Assembly: GCA_021821565.1 (NCBI GenBank) | Contig: JAKACI010000028.1 | Span: 1 to 11,052 of the forward strand | From: a bacterium | Lineage (GTDB): Bacteria; SZUA-79; Acidulodesulfobacterales; Acidulodesulfobacteraceae | Length of the DNA: 11,052 nt | Direction of reading: 5' to 3' | Shown here: piece after piece, positions 6,423 to 11,052 of the stretch | How the letters are laid out: each line of letters starts with the position of its first letter | Position numbering within the stretch: the first letter of the stretch is position 1 | The notes under the pieces: generated by a model | The model's database searches: none | Seen by the model: only the letters and a program-made list of their open reading frames with translations | Told to the model about the DNA's origin: nothing | Position numbers and translations under genes: made by a program

Positions 6423-6452
6423 TTGACGGCAATTATATTCTTCACCTTTAAT
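6423..6452 (+). promoter_or_regulatory. Candidate promoter for ileS
   Basis: TTGACG (6423-6428, 5 of 6) and TTTAAT (6447-6452, 5 of 6) are 18 bp apart. Transcription from about 6459 would give a leader of roughly 135 nt that includes the hairpin at 6494-6518. The 275-bp gap 6320-6594 otherwise holds only short protein-like frames without starts and no terminator with a T-run. Confidence 0.45.
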
Positions 6453-6493
6453 ACATTTTGTTCATAATTAATATTGATGCCGATTATAAATTT

Positions 6494-6518
6494 TATATCG
6501 CTGAGCAAGAGCGATATA
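6494..6518 (+). promoter_or_regulatory. Perfect 9-bp hairpin in the ileS leader
   Basis: TATATCGCT (6494-6502) and AGCGATATA (6510-6518) are exact inverse complements around the 7-nt loop GAGCAAG. No T-run follows on either strand, so it is not a standard terminator. It lies about 75 nt before ileS and could be an RNA structure in the leader or a dyad-type operator. Confidence 0.5.
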
Positions 6519-6594
6519 GCAATAAATAATATAATTAAACGGTATAATAATAAAATAAATAATACAACAATAGAAAGGAAAAGGGGCTCTATTT

Positions 6595-9423
6595 ATGGAT
6601 TATAAAAATACACTTAATTTGCCGTCAACCGATTTTCCGATGAAGGCTAATCTAAAATCCACCGAAGAAAAATTTTTGAAAGAGTGGGATGAAATAGCTT
6701 TATATGAAAAAATGACGACAAAAGCAAAGGAAAAAAATTTTAAGACTTTTATTCTTCATGATGGTCCTCCTTATGCTAACGGACACATTCATCTTGGCAC
6801 CGCTCTTAATAAAATTTTAAAAGATATTATAGTAAGATTTAAATTTATGCAGGGTTATTATGCTCCTTATATACCCGGTTGGGATTGCCACGGTCTTCCT
6901 ATAGAGCATAATGTGGATAAAAGTTTGAAAAATAAAGATTCTATATCTCAGGTTGAGAAGAGAAAGCTTTGCAGAAAATATGCAGCTGAATTTGTCGAAA
7001 TTCAGAAAGCTGAATTTAAAAGATTAGGCAGTATCGGTAGATATGATAACCCTTATCTAACGATGAATTATTCTTATGAAGCCGACACGGTTAGGAAAAT
7101 GGCGGACTTTATTAAAAATGGCGGACTTTACAGAGCAAATAAACCTATATACTGGTGCAGCTCTTGCAAAACTGCTCTTGCAGAAGCAGAAGTTGAATAT
7201 GCGGAAAAAACATCGCCTTCCATTTACGTAAAATTTAAAATAAAATCTAAACTTAATGATATTGCCGATTTACCTGAAGGTAAAAATGTTTTCGCCGTCA
7301 TCTGGACAACTACTCCATGGACGTTGCCCGCTAATCTCGCAATATCTTTGAATCCTGATTTTAATTATGTTTTTGTTGAAGTAAATAAAAATAAAGAAAA
7401 AGAAATATACATATTAGAAGAAAGCCTTGCCGAAGAAACGTTAAAAAAATTTGGGTTTAAAGACGATGAATTTAAAATATTAGACGAGGTTAACGGAAAA
7501 AAATTAGAAAGCAAACTTGCAATGCACCCTTTTATTAATAGAGATTCAATACTAATTTTAGGACAGCATGTAAAAAAAGATACGGGAACAGGTTTGGTTC
7601 ATACGGCTCCCGGACATGGCGATGAAGATTATGCCGTTGGATTAAAATATAATTTGCCTGCTTATGCGCCTGTCAACAATGAAGGTATATTTTTAAACGA
7701 TGTAGATTTTTTTGCAGGGATGCGCGTATTTGATTCTAATATTTATGTTATAGAAAAATTAAAAGAAATAGGCGCATTGGTTCTTGAAGAAAAAATTGAA
7801 CATTCTTACCCGCATTGCTGGAGATGCAAAAAGCCTCTTATTTTGCGTTCTACAAAACAATGGTTTATTTCTATGTCAATAAATAACCTGCGGGAATATG
7901 CATTAAAGGCAGTTAAAGAAAACGTCAAATGGATACCGAAGTGGGGATTAGATAGAATATCCGGAATGCTTGAGGTCAGACCCGACTGGTGTGTTTCAAG
8001 ACAAAGGTCGTGGGGCGTTCCGATAACGGCTTTTTATTGCAAATCCTGCGGCGAACCGCTAATTGATTACGATATTACTATGAAAATAGCCGATGAGTTT
8101 GAAAAATACGGCGCCGATATCTGGTTTGAAAAAGACGCCGATTATTTTTTAAACGAAACAAAAATAAAAAAGCATATAAAATGCAGCAAATGCGGCAGTG
8201 AAGAATTTGAAAAAGAAAGCGATATTTTAGATGTCTGGTTTGACAGCGGAGTAAGTTATTTTTGTGTTTTAAAAAATGATGAAGATATGAAAGCAATAGG
8301 CTTTCCCGCCGATTTATATCTTGAAGGCTCAGACCAGCACAGAGGCTGGTTTCATTCAAGCCTTTTAATTGCAATAGGCTCGCAGGACGGAACTCCTTAC
8401 AAGTCCGTTTTAACGCATGGATTTGTCGTGGACAGCTCCGGAAGAAAAATGTCCAAATCTCTCGGTAATGTTATTGCTCCAGATGAAATTATAAATAAAT
8501 ACGGAGCGGATATTTTAAGACTTTGGGCTGCTTCCGAAGATTATAAAAATGATATGAGAATTTCTAATGAAATTTTATCCCGTCTTTCCGAAGGCTATAG
8601 AAAAATTAGAAATACAATAAGATTTATGCTCGGCAATCTGTTTGATTTTAATGAGACTGTCAATGCCGTTAAATTTGAAGATTTAAATGATATAGACAAA
8701 TATGAAATCCATAATATATCTTTGCTTGCCCAAAACTTATCGAGGCATTATTCAAGTTATGATTTTCACCTTGTATATCAAAATATATATAAATTTGTCA
8801 CGAGTTTTTCATCTTTTTATTTGGATGTATCTAAAGATTCTTTGTATGTTGAAGCAAAAAATTCATTTAAGAGAAGGTCTATTCAAACAGTGCTGCATTA
8901 CGGCTTAAATATTTTAATTAAATATTTAGGGCCGATTTTACCGTTCACTTCTAAAGAAGCATGGAGTTATTTTAATAAAAAAAATAAAGAAAAAGAACTT
9001 GCATTTGAATATTTTGACGAAATAGATGAAAACTTTATTGATTTTGAACTTGCCGAGAGATTTGAAAAATTAACGGAAATAAGAAATATTATTTTATCTT
9101 CTTTAGAAAAAGCAAGAACCGAAAAAGTAATAGGCAGTTCGCTTGAAGCTTTAGTTATAATAAGAGCTGCAGAAGAAGATTATAAGCTATTGTCTGAATT
9201 TAAAATAAGCGAATTAAAAGAAATATTTATCGTATCGGCTTTGCAGATTGAAAAATTAGACACTAAAGAAGGCAATAGCGAAATTATTTCGGAAGCTATC
9301 GTGAAACTTGCTCCGGGACAAAAATGCGCAAGATGCTGGACGTTTAGCGAAAGTGTCGGAACATATAACGATTATAATGATATTTGCGGCAGATGCTATG
9401 ATGTATTAATGGATTTAAAATAA
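6595..9423 (+). CDS. ileS: Isoleucyl-tRNA synthetase
   Basis: Class Ia synthetase charging tRNA-Ile, 942 residues, full length for the bacterial form. The catalytic HIGH-type motif is HLGT at 66-69 within PPYANGHIHLG; KMSKS is at 618-622. The CP1 editing domain, which removes mischarged Val, shows WTTTPWT at 237-243 and HTAPGHGDEDY, with Asp345 at the position of the E. coli editing Asp342. DWCVSRQRSWGVPI and DVWFDSG mark the catalytic core. The C-terminus carries the zinc finger typical of the bacterial ileS1 type: Cys911, Cys914, Cys931 and Cys934. Internal CxxC pairs (WCSSC, CWRC, YCKSC, KCSKC) are also present. A strong AAGGGG site (6581-6586) fixes the start. No T-box leader is visible, and neither is the lspA gene often found after ileS. 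tpiA follows after 56 nt. Confidence 0.98.
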   Translation: MDYKNTLNLPSTDFPMKANLKSTEEKFLKEWDEIALYEKMTTKAKEKNFKTFILHDGPPYANGHIHLGTALNKILKDIIVRFKFMQGYYAPYIPGWDCHGLPIEHNVDKSLKNKDSISQVEKRKLCRKYAAEFVEIQKAEFKRLGSIGRYDNPYLTMNYSYEADTVRKMADFIKNGGLYRANKPIYWCSSCKTALAEAEVEYAEKTSPSIYVKFKIKSKLNDIADLPEGKNVFAVIWTTTPWTLPANLAISLNPDFNYVFVEVNKNKEKEIYILEESLAEETLKKFGFKDDEFKILDEVNGKKLESKLAMHPFINRDSILILGQHVKKDTGTGLVHTAPGHGDEDYAVGLKYNLPAYAPVNNEGIFLNDVDFFAGMRVFDSNIYVIEKLKEIGALVLEEKIEHSYPHCWRCKKPLILRSTKQWFISMSINNLREYALKAVKENVKWIPKWGLDRISGMLEVRPDWCVSRQRSWGVPITAFYCKSCGEPLIDYDITMKIADEFEKYGADIWFEKDADYFLNETKIKKHIKCSKCGSEEFEKESDILDVWFDSGVSYFCVLKNDEDMKAIGFPADLYLEGSDQHRGWFHSSLLIAIGSQDGTPYKSVLTHGFVVDSSGRKMSKSLGNVIAPDEIINKYGADILRLWAASEDYKNDMRISNEILSRLSEGYRKIRNTIRFMLGNLFDFNETVNAVKFEDLNDIDKYEIHNISLLAQNLSRHYSSYDFHLVYQNIYKFVTSFSSFYLDVSKDSLYVEAKNSFKRRSIQTVLHYGLNILIKYLGPILPFTSKEAWSYFNKKNKEKELAFEYFDEIDENFIDFELAERFEKLTEIRNIILSSLEKARTEKVIGSSLEALVIIRAAEEDYKLLSEFKISELKEIFIVSALQIEKLDTKEGNSEIISEAIVKLAPGQKCARCWTFSESVGTYNDYNDICGRCYDVLMDLK

Positions 9424-9431
9424 AAGAAACA

Positions 9432-9469
9432 ATTTAATGATTTTATGCATTAAATAAATTAGATATAAT
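9432..9469 (+). promoter_or_regulatory. Hairpin and TATAAT box between ileS and tpiA
   Basis: ATTTAATG (9432-9439) and CATTAAAT (9448-9455) form an 8-bp AT stem with an 8-nt loop just after the ileS stop. A perfect TATAAT follows at 9464-9469, without a good -35. A start from this box would fall at about 9476, only some four bases before the tpiA ATG, giving a nearly leaderless message. Read-through from ileS is equally possible. Confidence 0.3.
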
Positions 9470-9479
9470 AATTAAGAAT

Positions 9480-10349
9480 ATGACTGATAAGAAAAAAATA
9501 ATAGCTTCTAATTTTAAAATGAATAAAACGCATATTGAAGTGCGTGAATATTTAAACTCATTTTTTAAAAAATTAAAAGAATTTAATATAAATATAAATA
9601 ATAAAACCGATGCAGAAATTATATTTGCGCCTCCTTTCACGGCGCTTAATGAATCATATAATTTGATTGAAGAAAATTTTGAATTTAGACGTCTTGTCAA
9701 ACTTGCTTCGCAAAATATATATTTTGAATCAGCGGGAGCTTATACCGGAGAAATATCAATAGAAATGATTAAGGCGTTCAACTGCTCATATGCTATAATA
9801 GGTCATTCTGAAAGAAGATGGATATTAAATGAATCCGATGATTTGATAGCTAAAAAAATTTCCGCTGTTTTTAATTATAGTAAAAAAAAAGACTTAAGTT
9901 TAATACCTATATTATGCGTCGGTGAAAACTTAGGTATCAGAAAAAGCGGAAAAGCTTTTGATTTTGTTGCGGAGCAATTAGATAAAGCCTTAAATTATTC
10001 TAAAAATAATTTAACCTCCAATATGCAAGACATAAATAATAAATTAACGGATAAAAATAAAAGTATAAAAATTGATGAACTAATAGTTGCTTATGAGCCT
10101 ATATGGGCAATAGGGACAGGTGCATCAATAGAACCTGAAGACGGCGAAAAAATGCATGAATTTATATATAAACATTTGAATAAGAATTATTCTATTAAAA
10201 ATTTTTCCGTAATTTACGGAGGAAGCGTTACCGAAAAAAATATTAATGTTTTAATGGAAAAAGAGCATATTGACGGTGTATTGGTCGGTGGAGCAAGTCT
10301 GGATCCGCAGTCTTTTTTTAACATATATAAATTTGCCGTTTCAAGATAA
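9480..10349 (+). CDS. tpiA: Triosephosphate isomerase
   Basis: Interconverts dihydroxyacetone phosphate and glyceraldehyde 3-phosphate in glycolysis and gluconeogenesis. All catalytic parts are present: SNFKMN at 10-15 with Lys13 (the usual NWKMN has Phe for Trp here), GHSERR with His109, the catalytic Glu206 in VAYEPIWAIGTG, which also carries the mobile loop 6, then IYGGSV and DGVLVGGASLDP near the C-terminus. It is 289 residues, against about 250. The extra length is an N/K-rich stretch near 30-40 and a larger one between about 170 and 200 (NLTSNMQDINNKLTDKNKS), both outside the active-site motifs. No ribosome site precedes the ATG. Its neighbours are two aminoacyl-tRNA synthetase genes, not the frequent gapA-pgk glycolysis group. 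Confidence 0.97.
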   Translation: MTDKKKIIASNFKMNKTHIEVREYLNSFFKKLKEFNININNKTDAEIIFAPPFTALNESYNLIEENFEFRRLVKLASQNIYFESAGAYTGEISIEMIKAFNCSYAIIGHSERRWILNESDDLIAKKISAVFNYSKKKDLSLIPILCVGENLGIRKSGKAFDFVAEQLDKALNYSKNNLTSNMQDINNKLTDKNKSIKIDELIVAYEPIWAIGTGASIEPEDGEKMHEFIYKHLNKNYSIKNFSVIYGGSVTEKNINVLMEKEHIDGVLVGGASLDPQSFFNIYKFAVSR

Positions 10350-10413
10350 AATATTGCATAATTATACTATTTTATTTATATTATTGCTTAAATCAGTTAA
10401 ATATTTCTAATTT

Positions 10414-10419
10414 TATAAT
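10414..10419 (+). promoter_or_regulatory. Possible -10 box for hisS
   Basis: A perfect TATAAT stands about 82 bp before the hisS start, with no convincing -35 at 16-18 bp. In sequence this AT-rich such boxes arise often by chance, so the call is weak. No terminator for tpiA is recognisable in 10350-10501. Confidence 0.25.
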
Positions 10420-10447
10420 TTATATTAATATTTTAATCATTTCCAAA

Positions 10448-10471
10448 AATTAATAATTATAATTATTAATT
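10448..10471. repeat. 24-bp perfect AT palindrome upstream of hisS
   Basis: The bases from 10448 to 10471 read identically on both strands (AATTAATAATTA and its inverse). It is built only of A and T, lies 30 bp before the hisS ATG, and is symmetrical with no loop, which suits a protein-binding dyad or cruciform better than an RNA hairpin. Confidence 0.6.
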
Positions 10472-10501
10472 ATATTGCAAATAAACCGGTAAACCAATAA
10501 A

Positions 10502-11052
10502 ATGACCGATAAGTTGAAAAATATTCAGCAGATACAGCCTCCCAAAGGAACCCGTGATTTTCTTCCCGATGCAATGATTTTAAGAAGAAATGTTATGGAG
10601 ACAATCAGGCAATGTTTTGTATTATACGGGTTTAGCGAAATTGATTCGCCTGTTTTTGAGTATTTTGAGCTTCTTTCAAGAAAATGCGGCGAAGAAATTG
10701 AAAAAGAAATTTATACTTTTCATGATAAAGCAGATAGAAAATTAGGTCTAAGATTTGAGTTTACTTCTCCTCTCGGCAGATATTACGCTTCAAATAATGC
10801 AAAACTTACAAAACCTTTCAAAAGATATGTCATAGGAAAAGTATACAGGTATGAGAATACCCAAAACGGCAGATATAGGGAGTTTTATCAGGCTGATGTT
10901 GATATTATAGGCGTTTATTCTATGCTTGCAGAGCTTGAATTAATTGATTTAGCTGTTTTTACGCTTGAAAAATTAGGATTTAACAATTATGAAATACATT
11001 TAAATAATAGAAAAATATTAGACGGGATTATAGAAGCTTCAGGAATACCTGT
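10502..11052 (+). CDS. hisS: Histidyl-tRNA synthetase, N-terminal part (cut by window edge)
   Basis: Class II synthetase charging tRNA-His; 183 codons are visible of an expected 420-500. Motif 1 region begins PPKGTRDFLP. The histidine-binding loop reads LRFEFTSPLGRYYAS, with Glu86 and Thr88 where E. coli has Glu83 and Thr85. Motif 2 has Arg116, Glu118, GRYREF at 123-128, Gln130 and Asp134; the spacing from Arg116 to Gln130 and Asp134 equals that of E. coli Arg113, Gln127 and Glu131. The LRF(E/D)xTxPLxRY and YQADVDIIG forms resemble the archaeal/eukaryotic-like and Bacteroidetes-like HisRS group more than the E. coli type. The intact GRYREF motif argues against the paralogue HisZ. An in-frame TAA at 10490-10492 limits the start to this ATG. 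No Shine-Dalgarno is visible. Confidence 0.93.
   Translation, partial: MTDKLKNIQQIQPPKGTRDFLPDAMILRRNVMETIRQCFVLYGFSEIDSPVFEYFELLSRKCGEEIEKEIYTFHDKADRKLGLRFEFTSPLGRYYASNNAKLTKPFKRYVIGKVYRYENTQNGRYREFYQADVDIIGVYSMLAELELIDLAVFTLEKLGFNNYEIHLNNRKILDGIIEASGIP

Noticed and set aside
6320..6594. T-box riboswitch in front of ileS
   Set aside because: The conserved T-box sequence and an antiterminator/terminator pair with T-run are absent.
8078..8374. Minus-strand open frame inside ileS
   Set aside because: Lies antisense to a highly conserved part of IleRS, has no ribosome site and no recognisable domain; a shadow of ileS codon use.
10502..11052. HisZ (ATP phosphoribosyltransferase regulatory subunit) instead of HisRS
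   Set aside because: Complete motif 2 (GRYREF with Arg116, Gln130) and the histidine-binding Glu/Thr pair are kept, which HisZ usually lacks.

Overview
The window looks like ordinary chromosome from a very AT-rich bacterium with a Gram-negative-type gene set. All genes are bacterial housekeeping types, codons favour A/T at the third position, and Asn/Lys/Ile are over-represented. The nrdR-ribD-ribE-ribBA order and a type IV-like prepilin fit many proteobacteria-like lineages. A low-GC deltaproteobacteria-like group is possible, but sequence alone does not settle it. I see no transposase, integrase, phage gene, CRISPR array, rRNA or intact tRNA.

Layout: on the minus strand (transcribed right to left from about 3766) lies nrdR-ribD-ribE-ribBA. 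It holds the ribonucleotide-reductase repressor NrdR and most of riboflavin synthesis: RibD, riboflavin synthase and bifunctional RibBA. RibBA runs off the left edge a few codons before its expected end. A very AT-rich 115-bp divergent spacer separates this operon from plus-strand genes: a prepilin-like protein, a small secreted protein with two Cys-motif repeats and a basic tail, a 2-hydroxyacid dehydrogenase, ileS, tpiA and the first part of hisS, which runs off the right edge.

Working together: RibBA makes both early precursors (3,4-dihydroxy-2-butanone 4-phosphate from ribulose 5-phosphate, and the pyrimidine from GTP). RibD deaminates and reduces the pyrimidine, and RibE performs the final dismutation to riboflavin. 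Lumazine synthase (ribH) is not in the window and may lie just beyond the left edge. The plus-strand genes share no evident pathway. IleRS and HisRS are translation enzymes, TpiA is glycolytic, and the prepilin and the small protein are envelope or secreted products.

The least ordinary part is 3882-5274. The prepilin has a 9-bp tandem repeat in its transmembrane helix, followed by what looks like a decayed second copy of its own 3' end. Next comes a well-expressed-looking small secreted protein, with a good promoter and Shine-Dalgarno site. Its signal peptide is extended by 15-bp repeats encoding SAPAV, and its mature part is an exact 42-residue tandem repeat of a CPxxY...LCxGxGSLKG motif that I cannot assign to a family. 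Other points: a His-to-Gln change at a metal-ligand position of RibBA, low-complexity insertions in RibD, RibE and TpiA, and a perfect hairpin in the ileS leader. There is also a split between genes with strong AAGGGG-type ribosome sites and genes with none.
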